Shown here: positions 1 to 35,800 of the stretch, piece after piece
How the letters are laid out: every line of letters begins with the position of its first letter
How positions within the stretch are numbered: position 1 is the stretch's first letter
Assembly: GCF_949628215.1 (NCBI RefSeq)
Contig: NC_134277.1
Span: 95,965,963 to 96,029,962, forward strand
Source of the DNA: Phalacrocorax aristotelis
Lineage: Eukaryota; Chordata; Aves; Suliformes; Phalacrocoracidae
Direction of reading: 5' to 3'
DNA length: 64,000 nucleotides
Position numbers and translations under genes: made by a program
The notes under the pieces: generated by a model
Seen by the model: only the letters and a program-made list of their open reading frames with translations
Databases searched by the model: none
What the model was told of the DNA's origin: nothing

Positions 1-461
1 ACATCACAGTTACAGAAATAAAAGCTCATATCTGTTTACTTGCTATAAAATAAAGCTCAGAGACTTTTGCATAAGGCTTATGGTTTCAATTCTGCGATGG
101 CACTGCTCTCCCTCACTTACTGAGTATACATGCAAAACTCGTGAATTCTCACAATGAGAAATATAAAAACAAAAAAGCATGATACATATAGAATTTACCT
201 CAGAAGCTACTAGAACTTTAATAGTCATAAAATATTTGTCACATTCTTTTTTATTCAACAAAATGTTACACCAAATTATCTATCTCCTCATCACTGAAAA
301 GAAGAAAAGCGAGTAATCTTCCAAAGCCACTAGCAAATTTAATTAACTGCTCTGTTCTGATGTTAATTCACATTATAAACAAAGATTTGTATTACAACTG
401 ATTTTACTGGAGTATTGATGCAAACATACCAGTCACAAAAACATCACTACAAGAGACATAA

Positions 462-800
<339 letters not shown>

Positions 801-991
801 TGACGTTTCACAGAAGGGGATAGCTGATGAATGACAATGAAGCATGTTTTTGACTCTTCTGAGGAAGACATAATTCAACACTAAGGATGTTGTTTATCAT
901 AACTAATATTTTCTGTGTGACAGACAGTTAGTCTGACATGGAATATAGTATCCTTCACAGAGTGGGCTGTAAGGAAAGATACAGTAGTAAG

Positions 992-1385
992 AAACAGCAT
1001 TCAGCCTAGAGAAGAGGAGACTGAGGCGAGACCTCATTGCGGTCTACAACTTCCTCACACAGGGAGGAGGAGAAGCAGGTGCTTATCTCTTCTCTCTGGT
1101 GACTGATGATGGGTCCCAAGGGAACGGCAGGAAGATGTGCCAGGGAAGGCTTAGGTTGGATATTAGGAAAAGGTTCTTCCCCCAGAGGGTGGTGGAGCAC
1201 TGGAACAGGGTCCCCAGAGAGGCAGTCACAGCACCAAGCCTGAGAATATTCAACAAGCACTTGGACAATGCCCTCAGACACATGGTTTGAATTTTGGGGT
1301 TGTCCTGTGCAGGGTCAGGAGTTGGACTCCATGATCCTTGTGGGTCCCTTCTTACTCAGGACGTTCTATGATTCTACGATTCTAA
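992..1385 (+). mobile_element. CR1 LINE, 5'-truncated 3' end
   Basis: The sequence runs from the end of the CR1 reverse-transcriptase ORF (TTCAGCCTAGAGAAGAGGAG, later AGGTTCTTCCCCCAGAGGGT) through 'gagttggactccatgatcc' to the terminal repeat TTCTATGATTCTACGATTCT. The remaining frame carries stops and small gaps, so it is inactive. 5' truncation with this 3' terminus is typical of avian CR1 copies. Confidence 0.9.
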
Positions 1386-3689
1386 TATTTTTTTAAACCA
1401 GAATTTAGTAACTGTGAACATCACATGCAGGTCAAAAAAAAATTCAGTTGTTAAAAATTCTACTTACACAATAAAATAACTTTCTGTGAAAATGCTAGCA
1501 ATAGTCCTCTTATTGTATCATATTTACCGCAACATTTGATACTGAACGCCCCATCATTATATTCAAGAGTACTTTTAATAAAGCTTTTTTAATTATGAAA
1601 GACTATTCTCCAGACTAGATTCATTACTTACTGCCATGCATCAAGACCACAAGAATTCCCTCATTCTCAGAAATTCACATCATGCTTCTACTTGTACATG
1701 TGCAAAATGATGCACATAGCCGAAAAGGTTAACTTTAATATCCACAGCGCATTTATCCAAGTTCCACAAGAGCCTACTCTCTGTAAGCCACTCCTGTAAC
1801 AGTTGGCATTCTTGTTCATGGAAAGTGCTTTCAACAATTTACTGATGCTTGGTTTACTTACCCTCTGGCACCACCATGTGGCAAATACGGGATTTCTTCT
1901 CTTGAAGAAATAGAATAATAATCTTTCTGCTAAAGATAATATGGCAAACACACAAAAAAGGACAAAATACAGTGTGAGTGCCCGCACCTAACTTACAGGC
2001 TTACATTTTGTATGATGAAATGCCACTCATGGTAAACACACAAACTGCTCAGCAAAACAGGGCAAGCTTGCATTTTACAAGGTGAACACCATATCTGAAA
2101 TGGCATTCTAACCTTCTGCTATTATTTAAAAGTGTTTAAATAATATCTTCTAAAATAATTGAGCATACACTCATTGCAAAGGTGATCTCGGGAGGTGCTA
2201 CAGTCAATCACCCAGCTGTAACTACATTAGGTTAAAAAGAGGCAAGAGAGAAAAAGCTAAAGAAGGACTGTTATTAGGAAGCTGTGAGCTAAAGAAGAGA
2301 AAGGCTGCATAATAAGAAATTCTAAACATCTCCAGGAAGCAGAAAATGACCTGAAGACAAAAACAGAATTACAAAAAGGATGCAACAGAACAAGCAAGGA
2401 AGTAAACGAAAGATCCTAAAAATAGACAATACCAGGATTCCCAGGCTCACATCACTGAGTAAAATGCTACAAGTGTTCCACAACCTGATTTATTGCTTAT
2501 CTTTTGAATTCCAAAGCCTTTTTTTCACCTTCTCATTAAGCAGTTTTAAAAGAGCATCTTATTCTACCAAAGTACAAATGCATTCAAGGAAAAAAATGTT
2601 AATGGTACCACGATATTTCTAATAATCTAAATGCTACTTCATGTAAGCCCTGTCTATCAATATAAGGAACTATGGTGAAATTAACACCTTTCCATTTAAG
2701 GTTTGGGGGGGTTATTTTATTTTTTGTACATACTAGAAGCATTCTCCTTAAGGTCTCAGAAGTGCTTGAAGTTATTAGTCTCCTTAAACTTGAACAGTTG
2801 CAAGGAAACTTGCTTTATAAGCCTTCCTATTTTCCAGTACTAAGTATTTTTAATACCACCTCTTTTTTAACAATCCAGGTTATCGTCATTCACCTTCTGA
2901 CACTTAATGTGATCCGCTGTTCTAAATTTGGCTCTGTTCATCATTTTATTACCTTTTTATATGTGGTGATCTAGTTATACTCAGCTACATGCCAAGACAA
3001 AGCACTTAATGGCCAAAGTGTCACTGCTAAGGCAACAAGTCAAAAGTATTCTCAAAATTATATTTTGTCATATCATTTGGGGACCTATTTCAGACCTAAT
3101 GACTGGCAGCAGCAGTATTCATCCATCTCAGCTATAGATTTGCACTTTAATCTAGATTTGTCTGGCTCAAGCTTAAAACCATTCATTTTTGCCTAACTGC
3201 GAAACTATTGCATCCATATTTCCTCCCACCCAAGCAGGTATTTCTAAATAGTGGTTAAGTCACTCCTTGACTTTTCTCTTCAATAAATTAAGCCACTTAA
3301 GCTCGCTTCTAGTAAGTCTAAAATTTATTTTCTAATCCCTTTATCATTTTTGATTTGTTTATGAGCTCCAACGTCCAACCTGCCATCACCATTTCCCATG
3401 ATGCCCAGACACCAAAACTGGGCAGTTTCTTCTGCAGCAACTACATTGGAATGAAAAAAAGATCAAACCCCTCTCTCCTCTCACCCTGTATTCAGCTATT
3501 TATGTGCCTAACCATCACATTACCCTTTAGCTGCTGCTACAGTGCCACAGTCAGACGTGCAGCTGCTCCTTCCCCCATGCCTCGCAGAGTTCACAGCCTC
3601 TTGAACCCATAAGCATGGCCCCACAGTCATGATTTCCAGATGCACAACTAGGCAATAACAGCTTTGTGTATTGGGTGTAAATTGCAAGG

Positions 3690-4175
3690 TTTTGGGAGCA
3701 GGGTGGCCACTGGGGTGGCCTCCATGTGGAGAGACCAGGAGCTGCCTTGTGCCAGACACTGCTGGTTCCAGGTGGCTCCACGATGGACCCACCACAGGCC
3801 AAAGCAGAGCCTATCAGGCATGGGTGTGATACCTCTACAAAAATATATTTAAGAAAGGGCATAAAACACTAAGGGGGGAGAAAAGGAGGGAACACAGAAA
3901 GAACAAGTGTATAGAGAGGAAGAAGAAACAGAAGGAATAAAAAGGCCAGGGGAGTAGAAGTGCTCCATGGTGGAGTAGGCACACCTCACAGGGGACTGTG
4001 GCCTATGGAGGACCCATATAGGAGCAGATGGACCCCTTGAAGGGACTGTGGCCTTGGGACAGGGAGATGCCTGAGCTGGCACCTCCCCAAAGGGACTGCA
4101 GCTCACGGATGAAGCCACACTGGAAGGCAGGAAAAGACTGGCTCCGAGGGTACTTGGCCACTAGCTGGGGCCAAG
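3690..4175 (+). mobile_element. Probable degraded LTR-type avian interspersed repeat
   Basis: The stretch resembles a repeat I recall from many bird genomes: a block with 'ctgccttgtgccagacac' and 'ggtggctccacgatggaccc', a TATA-like 'atatatttaagaaagg' near 3843-3858, then a purine-rich stretch. After this come loosely repeated units of about 35-45 bases built around 'gggactgtggcc' and 'gga(g)cagatggaccc'. That order suggests a retroviral-type long terminal repeat. It has many changes, and I found no adjacent viral coding sequence and no clear terminal duplication. The family name is not certain and the ends are approximate. Confidence 0.45.
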
Positions 4176-4935
4176 CCACCAGACATGGTAAAAGGGAAAA
4201 ATAGCTACATTTACATGTTAACTATATTTAAAAATGCTGAAAAACAGCATTTTAACTGAAGTTTAGAGAAAGCCTAAGCAAATTAGGAAACTCACTTTGT
4301 TTACAGTAAGGGGATGTGAGGAAATGCCTTCAGATTCATAGTAGCTCATGCATGTTTTCAGAGTTCCCATCTTTACTATTCATCCCCCAAAACAGTATTG
4401 GAAAAAGTGGCATTCAGTTTTAAAATAACCTCTTTAGGTAGCTATCATAAGTACTCTATTCTTGCTTGATATGTAAGAGAACAGATGCATGTAGATGTTA
4501 AGCAACAAAGCTAATTAACCTCAGAGCTAGAATTAGAATGAAATTTACCTTGTGACTTGTCCACAGAGCCTAGCAACTCATTTTTAATGGAAATTAAAAG
4601 TTAGCATGAGCTAAAATATTCTTTATCTAGGGGTGCAAAAACATGAAAGACATGACATCAAGAGAAATAAAAATAAAGTACTCTAAACCAGAAGTCTTCT
4701 TACAATGTAAGGTATGGCACTAAATTATTCCAGGTAACTACAATAGTCAGCAAAGCAATTTTACAGAGGCATCTACTACATGGCAACAAACAGTGCACAT
4801 CAATCTTCCTCTCTGAAGCTGAAATTTATCTCATCTTAACTAAAAGTCTTGAAAAGTTTGAAATTAAAACTCATACAAGCCTTTCCTTCTATTTTATTCG
4901 ACACAAAGCCTAAGGCTATCCAAAGTCATCATTTA

Positions 4936-26811
<21,876 letters not shown>

Positions 26812-26850
26812 TTACTTTCGCCCAAGAAGAATTTCGGGAAGGGCTGGAGT

Positions 26851-29800
26851 TTGAAGGAGGCCGGCAGCACGCCTCGGCCCCTTCGCAGCCCCGTGAAACC
26901 CTCTCCCGGCCCTACTGCTGCTTTGGAAACTGAAAATATTCACAAATTTGCAGCATGGAGAGCCAGACTGGTTAGACCAGCTGGAGAATTTTGTCTTGTC
27001 CGAACCTGCTGTGGCATCAAATCGTTTAACAAGGAAGCACCTGGAATTAGGCCCACTGAAAAAGTAGTTTGGTCTGGTTTTTTACATCCAGCATTTGTGT
27101 TGTGATGTTATGTAGCATCAAATGTTTGTGGTTTGTTTTTTGGTTTTTGCAAAATATCTCGGGAGGAGCTAATATCCTGCACCTGGCATACACCAGACCT
27201 CTGTGTCCATGTGTGAGGGTGACACCTAACATGTTACGGGTGGTCTAAATGCCTCTGTAATTAATATGCTTGATTTAAACGACTCTTCTGAGGGCTGGAA
27301 TGCATGACATTTGAACTAGCTCAGTGCTGGCGCTGTGCTACTCAAACACTTTTCCTTTCACAGTCTAACACAACCTTCCATCAGGTACTAAAGCTCTTGG
27401 TAATGCTACCATAAAACCCTCACAGGGATATTCCTCTTTCTTCTGAATGAGAGATGCAGCATATCATCTACAACCTATTAAAGAGGTTGTATACCTCTGA
27501 ACATGTGAAGACTGCATAGGCAGGGGAAATTGATATTTTTTTTCTTTTGTTTTTTCCTTTTCAGGATTTACATGCAAGTTTAACATGATGTAACTTCAGA
27601 GTAAATTTGTGTCTGCCAGGACTCTGGTGGAGCATTTCTTGCACAGTACAGACGTCTAAAAGCTGAAATTACCCTGAGCACAATCGTTTTTAACTTGTAA
27701 CATAGGAATACAACTGTTCATAGCCCAGCTTTTAAAGGCAGAGCAATATAAAGACAAGAGACTACAGCTGAGACCTATCCCTATCATCGTCCGGACGAGG
27801 AAAGAGAGGTTTTCCACAGACTTCCTGCATTGTATCCTACACCTGTAGGTGCGGCTGGGCCCAGCCAGTTTCCCAGAGCTTTTGCATTGCGGTTCTGACT
27901 TTTCCATGCTTCAAAGCTTTTCCTGCAAGTTTCACGCCCATTCGTGCTTATAGCGTTCCCTCTCGGCTCCTCCAGCTCCTTGTTTTCCACTGCTGAATAG
28001 ATCACATGTAGGTTTGACAAAGTAGTTTAATTGCATTCAGTGGAGGTTTTTATAAGACCTACCTCATTTGACCTTAACAGGGATGAGGCATTAACAAGCA
28101 GTTGTCCGTATGAAAAGCTTTTATTGCACCTAAAAACGATACCGTTGCTCACTGCTCTTTGATCAGCTAGATCTGCCTCCTGGCAGGGTGTTGAAATAGG
28201 TAGCAAGTATGCATCATTACCTGAACCTTTTCTCTTTTACTTAAAGCAGAGGAAGCATGTCAAAAAGAGACTCTAATGCCTCATTATAATACATTTATTG
28301 CATTAAAGTCCAATTACCAAGTGTCAATTAAGATTTACACCAGGAGGGGGAGTTGAGAGTACAAATCCTTCTGTTAGATAAACAGATGCCAGCAAATCAA
28401 AGCTTCATAGGCACATCCTCATTCCTTTGATTTTCCTTAATGGACTCAGGCAGTCATGTTCTTCAGAAATAGAAATTAATGTCACCTCTTTGACTTGAGT
28501 GAAGCTACAAATACTGATTTACATAAGCTGAGAATTGGTCCTTACTGTAGAAAACCTTTCCAATTCTGTGTTTCACTATTCATGATAAAGAACTAAAATA
28601 AAAAAAAAAAAATGCACACACAAAACAACCACAAACCCACAATGCAATGAAATTAAGATTTCTAACTCGTGTATTACCACAACATAACCGCTTAAGAACA
28701 GGAACGTGACCATAAACATCAGAAAACAATCTCTGAGGTGACAGCTGAGGGAGGGTGTGTGATCTTCGCAAGACACACCTCAAGCTCTGAAGAGTTAATT
28801 CCACAACAGGTCTCAAACAGCGACTGTAGCCTTAACAGCTGGTTTTGCTTAAGATTTGAAAAGTTATGTGATTTTTAGAATAGGTGCCCATTTAAGTATA
28901 AATTGCACTCATACATTGTGGTTTAGGCATTTTTATGGCCATAGATAAGTAGTGCTCCTCAGGGTCTACGCTACCAGAAATTCTCCAACAATCCCTTTGG
29001 ATTTATTTTACTATTAGTAATTGTCCAAGGGTGAAGAGGGCAGCAAAGGAATGCTTTTGTGTCAATGTAGAAAACACATATGTGCCTATAAGTACACATG
29101 TGCAAAGCAGTGATAGTCCTCGGTGCCCTCTTACCTATAGGGAAATATAAAATGAGGTATTAACTAGTAAGAGAGAAGCTTGTAACTTCTGTCTGCTGCT
29201 GCACTAGCACCCATGATTTTGTGCGCTGAACTGAAGCTTTTTGAGTCCCCTTCAAGACACCCATAGTTCTTATTCACTCAATGTGCAGCCAGCACAGCCC
29301 AAAGTTACAAGCGGTCTTACATGTGATACTAAAGTACTGGGTACTGAGGCGGCCATGAAGCAGAGGGACATACAACACTGGCAACACCGAGTTAATCATG
29401 ATTTGTACCTGAAATAGCCATATGAAACTATGAGATAACTCAGTAACAAAGCCACAAGGTGTCAGCACTGGCCTGCGTATTTAGAAACTACCTACCTCTG
29501 CCTGAGAGCCTTTGCTTGAACCTGTGTTACTGAACACTTGTGAACATTTGGTTGAGGTTAATCTCACTTCATTAATTCACCTCAGTTTAATGACAAAGTA
29601 ATGCCCTCTTCAGATGAGTGACACTCAACATAAACTACTCTATAGTTTCAATGGTAGCAGGACCAAAGGAAAAAAAAAAAAAAACCAAAACCAACCAATC
29701 TTTAATGTTCATCATTAAGATATAAACTTTGTGTCTTTAGGTCATCGGTACACAGCCTTATATTTTGGGCTAAAGAAAAAATTAATCTTTTATGCAGATC

Positions 29801-32800
29801 GACTGCTGAGATGAGATTCACTCCAAACTAAATGTCATTTACAAAACAGTGATAAAAAGATAATGAAAAACAGCTCGTGGGAACACTGGCTTTGGTTGTA
29901 CCCAGTGATTATAGCAGTGACTGACTTTACTGCAGAAACAACTTTGTGCAATACCTCTGTTAAAGTATATGGGATTGTCAGCAGCGCTATACTTGAATGA
30001 TTTATGGAGAAGGCTATCAATCTTGTTCAGTTAAGAAGGGGGATGAAGTGCATGGTCATAAGGCAGCGAAGTCAACAGCACCAGCACAAAGCCATTCACT
30101 CCATGGGTCAGCATGCAAAACACAGCACCAATAACACCTTGGGATGAACAAAATCCAGAGCACTGCCATGCAGGATTAGCCCACACAGCAGCTGTGTGCA
30201 TGGAACAAGAGTTGGATATAGAGAGATCTGAGTAACAGAAGAACATTTTGGCCTCATCAGGTTTGTGTCAAAATGCCTTACCAATCCATCAAAGGTTACA
30301 TAGCACAAACAGAATATAATTTAAGACCCTCTACTGAGTATATTTAAGGCCTCCATTGATCATGATCACTCCGACGGTGCACAACTGGCTGACAGACGAG
30401 ACCCATCCTTTCTTGCAGCCTTCAACTACAGGGTAGCAACACCACAAACACAACAAACAGAGCACACAGTATAAAAGCAATACATTTCTTGGTGCCTTGA
30501 GCCAACTCTTCTTCTCAGTCCACCAGCAAGGTGCTGAAATACCTGCTCAAACCTGAGAGATCTCAGAAACTGAAGCATCCCTGTTTGAGTGACTTCTACA
30601 GCTCCTTTTGCTTGCAGAGTATTATGGGAGTTCCTCCTCTCTGTTCCCAATCTGATACAATTGCATCATCTTCTTTTCTGCAAAAGCCTGTTCCAACTGC
30701 TTCACAAAATGCTCTGTCTGGCCAAGAAGTGGGGCAGTGATGACAGTAGATAAGGAGCACCCAAATTTGTAATATTGGCAACTTGATTATAGCTGCATCA
30801 AATAGGTTACAAAAACACAGCACAGAGGTCACCACAGGAACATCTACATTCTACTTACTATAAGTAAGTGACAGTTGGGTTAATACTTTGCTAAATTACA
30901 GGTGATTACATCTATTTACAGCTTCACTGTGATTCTGATAGTGAAAAAGAAAAAAAAAAAAGCACCACCACCCCCCCTTTTATTTATTTGCTACTGTGAC
31001 CAGCCTCACTGACTTAAATGGAATTACTCAGGGTAATAAATTCAAGCCCATGGCACAGGGAGGAATTGTTAACACAGGGCAGCAGCAGAGACTTCTTTAG
31101 CCTCACAGAGACCTTTTTACCCTTTTATAAATGCCACACCACACATTTTCTTAGACTAAAAATTCATTTATTATAACAGGTTTATAAATATTTTTGTCTG
31201 TCACTGTCAAATAACTAACAAGGCTCACTTGAACACCAACATTTAGTATAAAACAGATGTTACAAAGCAGTATTTTAGGGCATGCACTGATTGTAAAGTA
31301 GTCCCATAGGTCACCATAATTTCCTTATGTATTCAGTCAGTGCTTTCTGAAAAGACAAGTGCATGAATACAAAGAAGTTTGATGATTACTTCTGGACTAC
31401 AAAACCCCAGTTCTGCACTCCTACCAGACCAAATGCTCACTGACTTGACATGGATGCCAGAACAGAGTCAAGCATAAAGAATGCAGAACACCACTTAGCA
31501 CTATAGTTACAGGTTGCTTATTTGTAAGTTTCATCTATGTATTAGTCTTGAGGATGCTGAACAAAGTCAAAAGGTAAAGATGACATTTCAGGTTCAACCA
31601 TTACACTTCATGTAATACAAAACAAAGTGGCAGCGTTAACATAGTTAACGACAGCCTGCTTACCTGCAAAGAGGTTAAAGGAAACCAGACCTCAGGATAT
31701 ATGAATCAGAAATACCAAAGCATACCAGGCATCTGTTCTAACCTAAGCAGAACGCATGGTGCTTCAAATATGCTAACAAAACATATCTGCCTAAAGAAAG
31801 GCTGGGAACATCGCACACAAATACCAGGGTCCCACCACTTCATTTTTTTATATTAGTTAATAGGTTTGGAATTTCATCTTTGACTATCTGCATCAAGACT
31901 TGAATGATACTTCCAGCTTCAGAGAAAATCTGTTGTGGTAATTTTTTCTATTTCATTTTTTATCACTTGTTTCATACCACCAACTGTGGAAAAACTGAAA
32001 AAGAAATCATTGCTTTATATGTGAGCAGTCCAATATTTCGTAAACAGATATCATATTTTGTACTTAAATAAGATTTTTTCCTGCTAGGTTTAAATATGTG
32101 CTTCCTTTCCTATTATCCTAATGCTCTATACAACAATATTTTCCTGACTTATTGAACTTTGAACTTGACTTTTGAACTCAGTCAATTGAATTGAGTTCAA
32201 TTCACTATTGAACTTGTTTCATCTTGTTTGGAACAAAAATGTAAATATATACTGTAAAAACATTAATGTGAGGCTGATTTTGTACCAAAGGAGGTGACAA
32301 AAGGTTAGTATATAAAAACTGAAGACATAATACCCTAGCAGGTAATATCTCAGGTTTCTATATACCCTTCTGGATCACTCTGCCCCCCAAAAAAGATCAG
32401 CTAGGAGTCAGGGAACATGTAGGATTCTGTGTTTTGTCTTTTTTTACCTCCAGAGCAGAGTCTACCCTTTTTTTTTTAAACTCTCTTGTCTAATTCTCAG
32501 ACTTAGACACACACAAAAAATACCTTCAGCAAATTTACATTGCCTAAATATTAACCCTGGGAAGAATATTTTTCATTAATCTAAACTTTGCAGATCACTG
32601 TTGTGAAAAATCAGCAAGAATATTTTTGTTCTTTGGCACACAACCTAAGTGAATTGTTCCTTTATTTAGTCTTCTACTAATACCATCTTATGAAATTGAA
32701 CTGAATTATGTCAAGCTTGAGAGTGATGTGAAACTAAATTAGGCAACACATTGCAATCACTAGCTGCAATGAAATGCTCACTGCCCTGAGTAGGCACTGG

Positions 32801-35800
32801 AGCCATAAAAGATTTGCAGCTGCTCCACAGTTTTGAAACATCCAATTACTTCTTTAAAAATGTAAACATGAATTCAGGTAAGTATCATTTAGAAACAGCT
32901 CAGAAAAGCTCTGCTACCAGGTAATTCTGTAACGCTCTAGTCTATAAAGAGCACAACACCTTTAGAGAAAGCTTAAAAGCACCATATAAAAGTTCACCTT
33001 GTAAGGACATTCCTAAGTAGCCTCTAGTTGCAGATCAAAAGTAGCTGATACGAAGCAGCAGCTGTCCTAAAATACAGGCTGTGAAGTCCTGCACGTATTC
33101 AAACATCACGTTGGTTTGAAAGAACATTCCTACTTAGATAAGAAACACAGAAATAGGGCAAAAGCAACAGTTGTGAATGACTGTGAAGGTGCATCAGGGG
33201 AAGTTCAGATGGGACATTAGGAAAAGGTTTTTCACCAAGAGGGTGGTCAGTCACTGGAACAGGCTCCCCAGGGAAGCGATCGTGGCACCAAGCATGTCAG
33301 AGTTCAAGGAGTGCCTAGAGGATGCTCTTAGTCATATGATTTAGTTTTGGGCAGACCTGTGAGGAGCAGGGAGTTGGACTCAATGACCCTTACGGGTCCC
33401 TTCCAGCTTGATATATTCTATGATTCTATCAGTGCGATTCAAACTACTTAGCAACCCAAGAAAAGAAAAAATCTGCCCCTTTCCCATGGCAGATTCATCG
33501 CTATTGCCAATTCAAATCAGATTTTCAGAGAAAGTAATGCCTTTTCAGTCTGCTTTTTCACACCTATCAGCTCCACAAGCTGCACACGTCCTCCTTGACA
33601 TTTCAAAATTACACTGGTTTTGCCTCACTGAGCCCAAATTAGATAAGTTAAATAACCAAGATCAAGCATACATAATTTCACCAAACCCACTGTAAAAATT
33701 AAAAAAAAAATATTAAAAAGAAAGTTACCTAAGAGGTTATTTCATACTAATAAAACAGGTTTAGAAAATGTTTACCTAGATCTTACTCTGTATCTGCAAA
33801 AATCAGACACCTTGCCATACAAATTGCACAGAAATAACTAGATACAAAAAAAAAAAAAAGAGATGTGAAAAGTTGACGTATGGTCACTAAATACAAATTA
33901 TTTTCTTTTGATTAATTTTTGTACTCAGGAAATTAAGATTTTCTTTAACACCTTCCAGTTAGATCCATATCTGTGCTGGGCAGGCTGTGGGAGAGCTGCA
34001 TGAAGCCCTAACACACTGCTACAGAAATACTGATAATGAAATTTTAATTAGGGAAATAAGCAATGTGCAGTGAAAGCTGTTAAGAAAAGATGTAGAGCCT
34101 CCATCTTTTGATACTCCAACTGCTGCAGCAGTAGTCTGTAAAATGGACAGTGAGCAGGCACTTACGCAGCAGCCGACTGCCTCCACTGCCTACAGGGACT
34201 TGACAGGTTTTCATACCTCTGAAGGCAAGACCAAGCCTCTAGCTCTTATCTTGGAGTTTGACTGTGCATCTCGAGGCATAGTCTGACCTTGTGCCCACAT
34301 CAGCCCTTACACAGCTAGGGCCTGCATAAAAGCTACGTTCTCATTAAAGTCAGACTCTGTTCGTTCCACTCACATTAAGTAGTATCTGCTTGTGATGAAG
34401 GGCGCCAGACGTGCTCTGCCACACGTAAACTCTTGCAAAAACAGGAAGTGTACCAAAACTCTTAGCCCTTGTCATTCAGCCTTACTACCAGTCTCTTCAC
34501 TCTTTTATCCCAAACTGTTCTGAGGTCACCTACGTCTCACTGTACCGCATTCAAGCGGACTGCTTCATCCGTTCATTACACGCTGTGGGGTCAGGGCTGA
34601 AACGGAGGATGCCAATTCATGCAAGCTATGCACATACACAGCCCCATGAAGCACAAAAACTACTGTAATATTTAAACCTGTTTCTAATTCTATCATAAAT
34701 CTAAGGCTCTATACCAAGTTATACTTTTATATAAAATATTAGCACTCTTACAATAATTGGCTCTGAAAACAAGTGCTACTAGACCTTTCGTCATAGTTCT
34801 GTAATCACATGAGGTACGTTTCCTTCTCCTAAAGCTATTACTGAGTACTTTTCTTTGGGGAAACTAGTTGGAGATATTAAATAAAAAGCAAAAAAGTACT
34901 GCTACACATCAGTGTGGCAAACAAAGGCGTCACAACATGCAATTTAAGTGCTAATAAAAGTTACGAAGTTTGTGTATAAGCTTTAATTCTGCCTCTAGAG
35001 TAAAGCATGGTGCAAACTTCCAGTGGCCCCAGAGAGGTCAAAAAGGCCAAACAGGAAGTCTTGTTATCTAAAAAGGGAATAATTTGCTTTTTTGTAAATG
35101 TCTCGTGCACTGGGTGGATGGGAAAGTAAGAAGACAGACAAAAAATAGGGAGACCTGCATCTTCCCTTAAACTTCTAGCAGTCATTTACTTACAGATAAC
35201 TGGAGTATCATCAATGACACAGATTTCTAATTGTGACCTCGATAATCACAAAGACAGCTGTGTGTCAGCCCTCCTTACCCACTAACTCCTCTTCACAGCT
35301 GGCCTAAGTCTTCTCAGGATCCTCTCCCTAAATAGCATAAGGCACCTGTGGAAACGGGGACAGGACATAGGCTAGCGACAGTGAGCACAGTACTTTTCGG
35401 AGGAGGACTAGACATTAATACTCACAGTAAGAACACCATCCACAGTTTAGCAAAAGAAGATACGCACATTTAAGGGATTTGGTGTAGGATGGGTTGTGCT
35501 GTTTGTTATTTCTGTTTTGCAGTAGCCATTGAGTACATGGAGGCAGCTGCAGGGCTCTTCCTGGCGCAGACCCAGGTTGTGGTGCCTTAAAGCAAACTTC
35601 AAAACCGCTGCCCGGGTTTGCTGATGTACACCGCGCTCCAGTCATTCTCTAATCCCTGTGTTGAAGGCTGGGAAGGTCAGTGCCAAACACAGTTTTGACA
35701 ACTTTTAACCCAATCTGGGAGTTTCCTCAGACTAGGGCGGCCACAAGTGTTTGGTTTTGCAATACTTGGATGGCAAGAAAATAATCAAGAAGGCCACAGA

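Noticed and set aside
32188..32203. Short inverted repeat GAATTGA-GT-TCAATTC in an AT-rich patch rich in TTGAACT
   Set aside because: Seven-base AT-rich arms are expected by chance in a window of this size.
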